From Blattabacterium cuenoti (GTDB taxonomy: Bacteria; Bacteroidota; Bacteroidia; Flavobacteriales; Blattabacteriaceae), in the NCBI RefSeq assembly GCF_014251255.1, contig NZ_CP059182.1, positions 496,001-560,000 of the forward strand: a stretch of DNA of 64,000 nucleotides. Reading direction: 5' to 3'. The notes under the pieces were generated by a model that worked only from the letters and a program-made list of their open reading frames with translations, searched no databases and was not told where the DNA came from. The number at the start of each line of letters is the position of its first letter. Position 1 is the first letter of the stretch. Shown in pieces: positions 17,356-25,787 of this stretch. Position numbers and translations under genes: made by a program.

Positions 17356-18621
17356 AAATCCAATGAAAGTAGAACGTTCAATAACGATTTCTTTAATTCT
17401 TTTTTGTGTGATCATTTCTATTAAAATGAAGAATATATATCCTCCATCTAATGATGGAATAGGAAATAGATTTAGAAAAGCTAACCATATAGACAAAGTA
17501 GCTGTTAAAGACCAAAAAATATCCCAGTTCCATTGAGAAGGAAATTCTTTTACCATGGAAAAAAAACTGCCTATTTGTTTATAAGCTTTAGTTTTTATAT
17601 GAAAAACATTTTTCAGAAAAAAAATTTGATTTTTTAATACTTCCCAAGTTCTTTTCCCACCGTAAGACAAACTTTCAATTACAGAAAAATTCTTTTTTTC
17701 AAATGAAAAAATTTGATCCAAATCCATAAAATTTTTTAAAAAAATTCCTAAAAATCCTTTTTTATTTAAAAAAACTTTTTTTTGAATAAGAGAACCATTT
17801 CTATTAATAGATAAATTAATCGTTGTATTTTTATATCTTGATAAAAGATCTTTTAATTGGTCAGAAAATAAAACAAATTCAGAGTTTACTTCTATAATTT
17901 TATCATCTTTTTTCAGTCCTGATTTATCTGCTTCTGAATTTTTTATTACATAGTTTACAATAGGAGGAATGCGAGGTTTAATAAAAAACCTAAATTCTTT
18001 TCTATCAAAAAGAAATCTTTTTTTCTCATCGGTTAATGATAAATTAATTATTTTCCCCATTCTATCTACAGTAATTGAATTTCCCAAAATAATCGATTTA
18101 GGAATATCATTGAAGTAAGAGATATATTTTCCATTTATTAATAAAATACGATCTCCATTTTCTAACCCAATTTTTTTTCCAAAAGAATCTACTTCAATTC
18201 CAAATTTGACATTTTTTGTAGGAAGATTTTTTTCTCCATATTTAAATAATAAAGAAGAAAAAATGATTATAGATAATAATACATTGAAAAGAATTCCTCC
18301 TGATATAATTAATAATCGTTTTATTGCAGATTTTGAACGAAACTCCCAATCTTTTTTTTTATTATCTAAATATGAATTTTCATCTAAAATCATTCCAGAT
18401 ATTTTAACATAACCTCCTAAAGGAAGCCATCCTATTCCATAAATAGTTTGTCCTATTTTTTTTTTGAAAATAGAAAACCAAGGGTCAAAAAACAAAAAAA
18501 ATTTTTCAACACGTACTTTAAATATTTTAGCAAATAAAAAATGACCCAATTCGTGAATAACAATCAATATAGAAATACTGAGAAACAACTGTATAGATCG
18601 AATAAAAATAGACATTATCAT
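17290..18621 (-). CDS. rseP: RIP metalloprotease RseP
   Basis: Intramembrane zinc site-2 protease that cleaves anti-sigma factors and leftover signal peptides. The zinc-binding HELGH lies in the first membrane helix (about residue 24). Two PDZ-like domains fill the middle, with VNYVIKNSEADKSGLKKDD in the second. The second active-site motif SLDGG is in the C-terminal membrane region. Length is 443 residues, normal for Bacteroidota RseP. In-frame ATGs at 18621 and 18615 are both possible starts. It overlaps the cyclo-ligase tail to tail and diverges from feoA. No anti-sigma target is recognisable in the window. Confidence 0.95.
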   Translation of the reverse strand: MIMSIFIRSIQLFLSISILIVIHELGHFLFAKIFKVRVEKFFLFFDPWFSIFKKKIGQTIYGIGWLPLGGYVKISGMILDENSYLDNKKKDWEFRSKSAIKRLLIISGGILFNVLLSIIIFSSLLFKYGEKNLPTKNVKFGIEVDSFGKKIGLENGDRILLINGKYISYFNDIPKSIILGNSITVDRMGKIINLSLTDEKKRFLFDRKEFRFFIKPRIPPIVNYVIKNSEADKSGLKKDDKIIEVNSEFVLFSDQLKDLLSRYKNTTINLSINRNGSLIQKKVFLNKKGFLGIFLKNFMDLDQIFSFEKKNFSVIESLSYGGKRTWEVLKNQIFFLKNVFHIKTKAYKQIGSFFSMVKEFPSQWNWDIFWSLTATLSIWLAFLNLFPIPSLDGGYIFFILIEMITQKRIKEIVIERSTFIGFLMISLIMMMVIVWDIFKVFFY

Positions 18622-18660
18622 TTCTAATGATTATTAATGTTGTTATTAATTATAACTTTA

Positions 18661-18675
18661 TTCATACTTTATGAA
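18661..18675. repeat. Inverted repeat in the rseP/feoA divergent gap
   Basis: TTCATA-CTT-TATGAA, a perfect six-base-pair palindrome with a three-base centre, lies in the 151-base gap between the rseP start and the feoA start. An operator (for example for iron control of feoAB) is conceivable, but it does not match a Fur box and could be chance in AT-rich DNA. Confidence 0.25.
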
Positions 18676-18772
18676 GTAAATTTAAAACTTTATTTCATTT
18701 TTTTTCATATTACTATATTACTAATTGAGTAATTTCATATTATTTTATTTATTATCAATATCAAAATAAATT

Positions 18773-19006
18773 TTGAAAAAAAATTTGAATTTATCTAATC
18801 TAAAAAAAGGAGAAAAAGGAATTATTAAAGGATATAAAAATGAGAATTTTCCTCTCAAATTATTAGAATTGGGAGTTTTGCCTGGAGTCAAATTTGAAAT
18901 ACTTTTTGTTTCTATTTTTTATGATCCACTTTGTATTAGATACGATCAATCTTGTTTAGCTTTGCGTAAAAAAGAAGCGGAAAATATTTTAATAGAACCT
19001 ATTTGA
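18773..19006 (+). CDS. feoA: Ferrous iron transport protein A
   Basis: Small cytoplasmic SH3-like partner of FeoB, 77 residues. The fold is visible as LKKGEKGIIKGY near the N-terminus, LLELGVLPGVKFEIL in the middle, and LCIRYDQSCLALRKKEAENI at the C-terminus. The start is a TTG; no ATG in this frame would leave the domain whole. The stop codon is followed by feoB after four bases. Together with feoB and the small gene at 21097 it forms a three-gene ferrous iron uptake operon. Confidence 0.93.
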   Translation: MKKNLNLSNLKKGEKGIIKGYKNENFPLKLLELGVLPGVKFEILFVSIFYDPLCIRYDQSCLALRKKEAENILIEPI

Positions 19007-19010
19007 GTTT

Positions 19011-21092
19011 TTGATAAAAAAAAAATTAATGCAACAAAGAATAATTAAATTAGCACTTATTGGAAATCCAAATGTTGGAAAAACTTCTTTGTTCAATAAA
19101 CTAACTGGACTTAATCAAAAAGTAGGAAATTATTTAGGAGTTACCGTTGATAAAAAAATAGGATATTTTTTTTATGAAAACATTTATTATCAAATAATAG
19201 ATCTTCCTGGAACTTATAGTCTATATCCTTCATCTGAAGATGAAGAAGTTGTTTGTAACTTATTAAACAATGTAGAAGATATTGATTATCCAGATAAAAT
19301 CATTGTGGTAGCAGATTCTTCTAATATTAAAAAAAGCCTTCTATTATTTAGACAAATACAAGATTTAGGATTTCCTGTATTGTTCATATTGAATATGATA
19401 GATGAAGCAAAAAAAAAAGGTGTTATCATTGATATCAATGAACTCAAAAAACTTTTGATTACAGAAATTATATTGATCAATGCAAGAAAAGGAATAGGAG
19501 TGGAAAAAATTAAAAAAAAAATAAAGAATCTGAAAAAAAAAACGAAAAACTACTTCTTTTTCAATCCGGGACTTCGTTATCATATTGCTATTAAAGATGT
19601 AAAAAAAAATTATAAAATAAATACTTACCAAGCTTGGTATTACTTAGCTAACAGTAAAAATTTTTTTAAAAAAAACAATATCCTCCTAAATGAAATTAGG
19701 AAAAAACACAATATCATTTCTAAAAGATTGCAAATTAAAGAAACATTAGATAGATATGAAGAAATAGGAAAAATATTCTCTAAAACAGTTTCAGAAAAAA
19801 AAAAATCACATTTAGAATTTTCAAAAAAAATAGACAATTACTTGATATTACATCCTTTATGGGGGTATTTGATTTTTTTTATTTTTTTATTTTTTATTTT
19901 TCAAAGTGTTTTTTTATGGTCAGAAAAACCTAAAAAAATCATAGAATTTTTTTTTTCTTTTCTTCAAAGAAAACTAGAAAATGTTTATCCAGGCCCTTTA
20001 AACAATTTCCTTTTGAAAGGAGTTTTACCAGGAATTAGTTCTATAATTACTTTTATTCCACAAATTTCTGTTTTATTATTTTTTATTCTTCTTATGGAAG
20101 AAAGCGGTTATATAAGTCGAGTTATCTTTCTAATGGATAGAATCATGCGTCCATTTGGATTAAATGGAAAAAGTGTAGTTCCTATTATTTCTAGTGTTGC
20201 TTGTGCTATCCCAGCTGTAATGTCTGCTAGACATATTGAAAATCCTAGAGATCGTTTAATTACTATTCTAATAACTCCTTTTATGACATGTTCTGCTAGA
20301 TTACCTGTTTATACATTAATTATATCTATGATTATTCCGGATAAAAAATGGTTTTTTATTCAATTAAGAGGAATAGTTCTTATGGCAATGTACTTATTAG
20401 GTATTTTATCCGCTTTGAGCATATCTATGATTCTTCATCAATTTTTAAAAAAAAATTATAAAAGTCATCTTATTATGGAAATTCCTACTTATAAACGTCC
20501 TATGTTCAGAAATATATTCATTACTCTGTGGATAAATTTAAAATCATTCATTTTTAATGCAGGAAAAATGATTTTATTAATCAGTATATTAATTTGGGGA
20601 CTAGGATCTTTTGGGCCTTCAGAATCTTCTAAAGATAAAGATTCTACTACTTTTTTTGAAAATATGATAAAAAGGAAAGAGTTACCTAATTCTTATTTAG
20701 GATTAATAGGAAAAAAAATAGAACCTTTTATTAAGCCATTAGGATATGATTGGAAAATAGGAATTGGATTACTTTCTTCTTTTGTAGCAAGAGAAGTTTT
20801 TGTTAGTACTATGTCATCAGTCTATAGCATAGAAAAAAAAGGAGATTTATTTTTTTTAAAGGGAAAAATGAAAAAAGAAGAAGACCCTAATACGAAAATT
20901 ACAACAAATAATAATATTGCTACAGGAGTTTCTTTACTATTTTTTTATGCATTTTCTATGCAATGTATGAGTACATTGTCCATCATAAAAAAAGAAACAA
21001 AATCTTGGAAATGGCCTATCTTACAATTTATTTTTATGACAATATTAGCTTATCTTTCTTCTTTTTTTGTATATCAAATATTAAAAAAATAA
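19011..21092 (+). CDS. feoB: Ferrous iron transporter FeoB
   Basis: Inner-membrane Fe(II) transporter with an N-terminal GTPase. G-protein motifs are GNPNVGKTS (G1), DLPGTYSL (G3) and LNMIDEAKKKG (G4). The membrane part carries the two gate repeats, with SVACAIPAVMSAR and the later FVAREVFVSTMS. Length is 693 residues, typical for Bacteroidota. The frame opens with TTG at 19011; the ATG at 19029 (six codons later) is the likelier start and still precedes G1. An intact run of eleven A lies at 19795-19805 within the gene. The operon continues with the Cys-rich gene four bases after its stop. Confidence 0.96.
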   Translation: MIKKKLMQQRIIKLALIGNPNVGKTSLFNKLTGLNQKVGNYLGVTVDKKIGYFFYENIYYQIIDLPGTYSLYPSSEDEEVVCNLLNNVEDIDYPDKIIVVADSSNIKKSLLLFRQIQDLGFPVLFILNMIDEAKKKGVIIDINELKKLLITEIILINARKGIGVEKIKKKIKNLKKKTKNYFFFNPGLRYHIAIKDVKKNYKINTYQAWYYLANSKNFFKKNNILLNEIRKKHNIISKRLQIKETLDRYEEIGKIFSKTVSEKKKSHLEFSKKIDNYLILHPLWGYLIFFIFLFFIFQSVFLWSEKPKKIIEFFFSFLQRKLENVYPGPLNNFLLKGVLPGISSIITFIPQISVLLFFILLMEESGYISRVIFLMDRIMRPFGLNGKSVVPIISSVACAIPAVMSARHIENPRDRLITILITPFMTCSARLPVYTLIISMIIPDKKWFFIQLRGIVLMAMYLLGILSALSISMILHQFLKKNYKSHLIMEIPTYKRPMFRNIFITLWINLKSFIFNAGKMILLISILIWGLGSFGPSESSKDKDSTTFFENMIKRKELPNSYLGLIGKKIEPFIKPLGYDWKIGIGLLSSFVAREVFVSTMSSVYSIEKKGDLFFLKGKMKKEEDPNTKITTNNNIATGVSLLFFYAFSMQCMSTLSIIKKETKSWKWPILQFIFMTILAYLSSFFVYQILKK

Positions 21093-21096
21093 AAAC

Positions 21097-21222
21097 ATGT
21101 GGCAATACATTGTCATTGGAATATTTTTTTTATATTCCGTAATATATTGTTTCAAAACTTTATTAAAATTTTTCTCATTAAAAAAAAACTTTTGTAGAAA
21201 AAAATGTAATTGTAAACTATGA
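21097..21222 (+). CDS. FeoB-associated Cys-rich membrane protein (41 aa)
   Basis: Short gene that starts at an ATG four bases after the feoB stop. It begins MWQYIVIGIFFLYSVIYCF, a single membrane helix, and ends in a cysteine cluster, CRKKCNCKL. This is the layout of the FeoB-associated Cys-rich proteins found beside feoB in Bacteroidota: one N-terminal helix and a short cytoplasmic Cys tail. A role as an iron-handling or FeoB-stabilising subunit is inferred from linkage, as for FeoC in other phyla. The stop is TGA at 21220. Confidence 0.85.
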   Translation: MWQYIVIGIFFLYSVIYCFKTLLKFFSLKKNFCRKKCNCKL

Positions 21223-21247
21223 ATTAAATGAATTTTTTTTATTCATT

Positions 21248-22231
21248 CTATTTCCATCCAATAGAAGAATAAATAGCATTTCTAAATAAATCAGATAAAG
21301 GAATTCCTGCTATTTTTAATTGTTTTGGAAAAATACTTTCTTTAGAAAGCCCAGGAACTGTGTTAATTTCCAAAAAAAATGGAACTCCATTTACAAGAAT
21401 ATATTCCGATCTAGATATTCCTGATAAATTCAATATTTGATGTATTTTCTTTGATAAAGTTTGAATTTTTTTTTCAACTTTTGGTAATAACCTCGCAGGG
21501 GTTATTTCTTGAGATTTTCCAGAATATTTTGATTCAAAATCAAAAAAATCATTTTTGCTAATGATTTCTGTAATTGGCAAAACTTTAATTTTGTTTTTAA
21601 AAGATATCACTCCTACGGAGACTTCTGTTCCTTTAAGATAAGATTCTATAATAACTTCGTTATCTATTTTAAAAGCTTTCTCTACTGCATAAAAGAAATC
21701 TTTTTTTTCATACACTTTAGATATTCCTAAACTCGATCCAGATCTACTAGGTTTTACAAAACATGGAAGTCCTATTTTTTTTATAATTTTTTCCTCGCAA
21801 AAAGATTCATTTTTATTCAAAAAAAAGGAGACAGCTGTATCGATTCCAAATTCTTTCAAAAAAGATAAACAATATTTTTTATTAAAAGTTATACTTGCAT
21901 GATGAAAATGACATCCTGTATAAGGAATTTTCAATAAATGAAAATAAGCCTGTATAATTCCATCTTCTCCTGGAGTTCCATGAATAGCATTAAAAACACA
22001 ATCAAATTTTAAAATTTGATTCTTTGAAAAAGAAACTGTAAAATCATGTTTATTCACAGAGTATTCATGATTGTTTTCATCTATCAAAAACCATTTATCT
22101 CTGAAGAGATGTATTTGATAAGGTTCAAATTCTTCTTTATTTAAATTATTGTAAACTTCTTTTCCGCTTTTGAGTGATATGACAGACTCTTCTGTATCTC
22201 CTCCCATAATAATGGCTATTTTTTTTTTCAT
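21248..22231 (-). CDS. ddl: D-alanine--D-alanine ligase
   Basis: ATP-grasp enzyme that makes the D-Ala-D-Ala dipeptide for peptidoglycan, which MurF then adds to the UDP-sugar tripeptide. The N-terminal MGGDTEESVISLKSG starts the fold. HGTPGEDGIIQAYF lies near residue 88, and FVKPSRSGSSLGISKV provides the ATP-binding lysine near residue 155. EINTVPGLSKESIFPKQ is the C-terminal Mg-binding segment. Length is 327 residues. It converges with feoB and its small partner and diverges from the PASTA gene. Confidence 0.96.
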   Translation of the reverse strand: MKKKIAIIMGGDTEESVISLKSGKEVYNNLNKEEFEPYQIHLFRDKWFLIDENNHEYSVNKHDFTVSFSKNQILKFDCVFNAIHGTPGEDGIIQAYFHLLKIPYTGCHFHHASITFNKKYCLSFLKEFGIDTAVSFFLNKNESFCEEKIIKKIGLPCFVKPSRSGSSLGISKVYEKKDFFYAVEKAFKIDNEVIIESYLKGTEVSVGVISFKNKIKVLPITEIISKNDFFDFESKYSGKSQEITPARLLPKVEKKIQTLSKKIHQILNLSGISRSEYILVNGVPFFLEINTVPGLSKESIFPKQLKIAGIPLSDLFRNAIYSSIGWK

Positions 22232-22338
22232 TTCATAAAATTATATTTTTTTCATATTTCATCTCATTCATAATGAAATTTTTTTATCTTTATTTTTTTA
22301 TTGAATTAAGATATAAAATTTTGATATGTGATTACAAC

Positions 22339-23259
22339 ATGAATTATTCAAAATTATGTTTGATATTCATAATCAATTTATTAATTTCTATATTGATTTT
22401 ATACAAAATCACTGATTTTGCATTAAAATGGGTTGATTTTTATACAAAACACGGATCTTATGTTGTCGTTCCTAACCTTCGTTCCTTAACTTTAGATCAA
22501 TCTATAGAACTTTTAAAAAAATTAGGATTAAAATATGATGTAGAGATATCTCGTTACGATCCTTCTTTTAAACCTAATCAAATTCTTTCCTTTTCACCAG
22601 GAGCAGGAGATCATGTGAAAATAGGAAGACATATATACATACAAGCTAATGCAAAAATATTCCAATCGACGATATTACCTCATATCATAAATAAAAATAA
22701 ACGGACAGCTATTAAATTACTTCATGATAATCATATTTTTGTTAAAGAAATAAAATATGTAAATGATCCTTCTAAGGATATTGTTTTGAAAGTTTTTTAT
22801 CAAGGAAAATCTATTAAATATGGATATATTCTCCCGAATCTTGATTCGGTGACTTTAATGATTGGAAAAGGATTTGAAGAAAAGAATTTTGTTATTGTTC
22901 CAAATGTAATTGGAATGGATTTACAGACTGCCACTTCTACTTTGAGAGCCAAATTGTTTAATATTCATGACCATTCATCAACAAATGAGAATAACATAAA
23001 CGAAGAAAAAATCGTATATCGTCAAAAACCTTCTCCTGGAAATAAAATACAGAAGGATAAAAAATATATTGAAATTTGGTTAACTTCTAAAAAAAATACG
23101 ACTAATCAACCAAAAGAATTACTGGAAAATTTAATAAAATCACATGAAAAAATAATTCAAAATAATGAGGATAACCCTAAAAAAAATATTGAAGATAAAA
23201 ATCATTTAGAAAAAAAAACGAAAATTGAAACAAAAAAAAATGAAAATAATAAAAAATAG
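22339..23259 (+). CDS. PASTA-domain membrane protein
   Basis: About 306 residues with an N-terminal membrane anchor (LCLIFIINLLISILILYKI) and three extracytoplasmic PASTA repeats. PASTA domains bind peptidoglycan fragments. The first repeat is VVVPNLRSLTLDQSIELL and the third VIVPNVIGMDLQTATSTL; the PASTA-type SPGAG segment is also present. There is no kinase domain, unlike Firmicutes PASTA kinases. The tail after about residue 265 is a Lys/Asn/Glu low-complexity stretch. The frame opens at 22273, but the ATG at 22339 gives a clean anchor. The order ddl, PASTA protein, rluD is usual in flavobacteria, supporting a cell-wall role. Confidence 0.88.
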   Translation: MNYSKLCLIFIINLLISILILYKITDFALKWVDFYTKHGSYVVVPNLRSLTLDQSIELLKKLGLKYDVEISRYDPSFKPNQILSFSPGAGDHVKIGRHIYIQANAKIFQSTILPHIINKNKRTAIKLLHDNHIFVKEIKYVNDPSKDIVLKVFYQGKSIKYGYILPNLDSVTLMIGKGFEEKNFVIVPNVIGMDLQTATSTLRAKLFNIHDHSSTNENNINEEKIVYRQKPSPGNKIQKDKKYIEIWLTSKKNTTNQPKELLENLIKSHEKIIQNNEDNPKKNIEDKNHLEKKTKIETKKNENNKK

Positions 23260-23274
23260 CTTTTTACAAAAAAA

Positions 23275-24300
23275 ATGACTCCTGTATTAAAATTTATTGC
23301 AAATCAAGATCAGAAACCTATTAGAATTGATAAATTTTTGATGCAATTAATTCCAAATATTAGCAGAAATCAAATTCAAAAAGCGACTAGATCAGGAAAA
23401 ATTTTAGTCAATCAACATATTATAAAAAAAAATAATTATTTAATAAAGCCTTTCGATTTGGTAATAGTAGAAAAAACTATTACAAATAGTTCTATTTTTT
23501 TAGATTCCTCTTTTTTTTTAGAAAATATTACTGAAGAAAAAATACCTCTTAATATCATTCATGAAGATGAAGATCTTTTAGTTATAAATAAACCTGCGGG
23601 AATAGTCGTACATCCAGGGTTTGGTCATGAAAAAGGAACATTAATTCATGGAATTAAATATCATTTAAAAAATTTTTCTAATCAAAAAAAATTTCCTCCC
23701 AGATTAGGGTTAATTCACAGAATAGATAAAGATACCTCAGGTTTACTTCTTATAGCAAAAAATGAATATTCTCAAAAATGGTTATTGAAACAATTTTTTT
23801 ATAAAACTATTTATAAAAAATATATTGCTCTAGTATGGGGGGATTTACAGAAAAAAGAAGGAAGTATAACTGGATTTATAGGAAGAGATCCTAAAAATAG
23901 AAAGAGAAGGATTCTTTTTAAAAATCCTTCTAAAGGGAAATATTCAATAACTCATTATAAAGTTGTAGAAAAATTTCAATATATAACATATATTTCCTGT
24001 TTTATAAAAACAGGAAAAACACATCAAATAAGAGCTCACTTCAAATATTTAGGACATCCATTATTTAATGATTCTACTTATGGAGGAAATAAAATTTTTA
24101 TGAAAAAAAAACTTTCAAAAAAAAATATTGAATTTTTCAATATGTGTTTAAAAATTTTACAAAGACAAGCATTACATGCTATTTGTCTTTCTTTTATTCA
24201 TCCAAATCATAAAAAATGTCATTTTACATGTCCAATTCCTGAAGATTTTCAAAATGTTTTACAAAAATGTAAAAATCAATTTTCTATTAAAAAAAATTAA
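23275..24300 (+). CDS. rluD: 23S rRNA pseudouridine synthase, RluD family
   Basis: 341 residues: an S4 RNA-binding domain at the N-terminus (RIDKFLMQLIPNISRNQIQ) followed by the RluA-type catalytic domain. The active-site motif is HRIDKDTSGLLLIAKN with its catalytic Asp near residue 155. VVHPGFGHEKGTL precedes it, and KTGKTHQIRAH is further on. The substrate is presumably helix 69 of 23S rRNA by analogy with E. coli RluD, but RluC-like specificity is not excluded. It lies 15 bases after the PASTA gene. Confidence 0.93.
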   Translation: MTPVLKFIANQDQKPIRIDKFLMQLIPNISRNQIQKATRSGKILVNQHIIKKNNYLIKPFDLVIVEKTITNSSIFLDSSFFLENITEEKIPLNIIHEDEDLLVINKPAGIVVHPGFGHEKGTLIHGIKYHLKNFSNQKKFPPRLGLIHRIDKDTSGLLLIAKNEYSQKWLLKQFFYKTIYKKYIALVWGDLQKKEGSITGFIGRDPKNRKRRILFKNPSKGKYSITHYKVVEKFQYITYISCFIKTGKTHQIRAHFKYLGHPLFNDSTYGGNKIFMKKKLSKKNIEFFNMCLKILQRQALHAICLSFIHPNHKKCHFTCPIPEDFQNVLQKCKNQFSIKKN

Positions 24301-24325
24301 ATTCTTTTGTGTGTGATCCAATTAT

Positions 24326-25738
24326 TTATAATAAGGTTCCTTTAAGAAGGAGATAAGAAATAGAAAAATATATAATCAATCCAACAACATCTACTAATGT
24401 TGCCACAAATGGAGTAGAAGAACTTGCTGGATCTCCTCTAAATTTTTTAATGATAAAAGGAAGCATAGATCCACTAAAAGTTCCCCATAAAACTACTCCT
24501 ATCAAAGAAAAAGAAATAGTTAATCCAACCAAAATCCAATGGGGACCATAATTATAAAAATTAATATTATGCCAAGTCATAATACGTATGAACCCTGTTA
24601 TTCCCAGAATACTTCCTAAAAAAAAGCCACATATTATTTCTCTTCGCATTACTATCCACCAATCTTTTATTTTTACTTCTCCTAAAGCCATAGCTTGAAT
24701 AACTAAACTTGCAGCTTGAGATCCGCTATTTCCTCCACTTGAAACTACTAATGGAATGAATAAAGCTAAAACAATTGCTTTTTCTATCACACTTGAAAAT
24801 TGCTGCATTACCGTTGTTGTAATCATTTCTCCTATAAATAATAAAGTTAGCCAGACAGCTCTTTTCTTTATTAATCTAAATAAAGGAACATTAAGATAAG
24901 ATTGATTCAATACTTCCATTCCTCCTATTTTTTGAATATCTTCTCTATAATTTTCATTCAATACCCATAAAATATCATCTATGGTTACTATTCCCAACAA
25001 AATTTTCTGATCATCTATTACTGGAAGTGAAACTCTATTGTTCATAGAAAATATTTTAGTAGCTTCTTCTTCTGTATCCGTTACACATAATGCAGTATAT
25101 TGTCCATCCATCAAATCAGATACTTTAGTTTTTGTATCTACTAATAAAAATTCTCGTATTTTTATATCATCTACTAATTTTCCTGTTTTGTCAATTATAT
25201 ATACAATTTCTATGACATCACTATTTTTTCCTTCTTTTCGTATATAATCTAATACTTCTTGAACACTCCAAGTATCTTGCACGGATAGACAATATGGAAT
25301 CATTAAACGACCGACACTATTTTCAGGATATCCTAAAGAAACTAATGTTTTCCGTTTTTCTTCAGGGTTTAAATATTTAATTAAATCTTTTAAAGAATTT
25401 TTTGGAAGATTTTCCAAGAAGGAAACACGATCATCTACTGATAATTTATTTAAAAATTCCATCATTTTAATTGGTGGAAGACCTTCTATGATTTTTTTTT
25501 TTACAGTAAAATCTAAAACTTTAAAAACAGAAGTTGCTTTACATAGTTTTAATAAACTAAATATTTTTATAATATGATTTGGATAATCCTGAATTAATTT
25601 TACTAAATAACTAATAGTTTGATTATTTAAAAATTTTTCATTCAAATTATTTTGAAAATCATTCTTATGAGAATTAAACATTTCTTTTTTTTTTAGAAAA
25701 AATTCATATTTATTTACAAATATTGAAATTAATTTCAA
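24326..25738 (-). CDS. mgtE: Magnesium transporter MgtE
   Basis: Mg2+ channel of the inner membrane. The N-terminal MgtE domain includes PPIKMMEFLNKLSVDDRVSF. A pair of CBS domains follows (around YTALCVTDTEEEA and LLGIVTIDDILWVL), then five membrane helices, with VSSGGNSGSQAASL at the pore. The frame opens with an ATG at 25738; an ATG at 25681 (MFNSHKNDF) is a shorter alternative. Length is 470 or 451 residues, both within the family range. It converges with rluD and diverges from leuS. Confidence 0.94.
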   Translation of the reverse strand: MKLISIFVNKYEFFLKKKEMFNSHKNDFQNNLNEKFLNNQTISYLVKLIQDYPNHIIKIFSLLKLCKATSVFKVLDFTVKKKIIEGLPPIKMMEFLNKLSVDDRVSFLENLPKNSLKDLIKYLNPEEKRKTLVSLGYPENSVGRLMIPYCLSVQDTWSVQEVLDYIRKEGKNSDVIEIVYIIDKTGKLVDDIKIREFLLVDTKTKVSDLMDGQYTALCVTDTEEEATKIFSMNNRVSLPVIDDQKILLGIVTIDDILWVLNENYREDIQKIGGMEVLNQSYLNVPLFRLIKKRAVWLTLLFIGEMITTTVMQQFSSVIEKAIVLALFIPLVVSSGGNSGSQAASLVIQAMALGEVKIKDWWIVMRREIICGFFLGSILGITGFIRIMTWHNINFYNYGPHWILVGLTISFSLIGVVLWGTFSGSMLPFIIKKFRGDPASSSTPFVATLVDVVGLIIYFSISYLLLKGTLL

Positions 25739-25763
25739 TCTTGATTGATTTATAAAACATTAT

Positions 25764-25771
25764 CAAATCTA
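25764..25771 (-). promoter_or_regulatory. Possible -7 element for mgtE
   Basis: TAGATTTG on the minus strand matches the Bacteroidota -7 consensus TAnnTTTG, 26 bases before the first mgtE ATG. No TTG lies at the expected -33 spacing, so support is partial. Confidence 0.25.
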
Positions 25772-25787
25772 ATAAATATTAGAAAAT

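Noticed and set aside
24326-25738. A regulator or riboswitch controlling mgtE
   Set aside because: The upstream gap is short and shows no M-box-like structure; only a lone -7 match can be listed.
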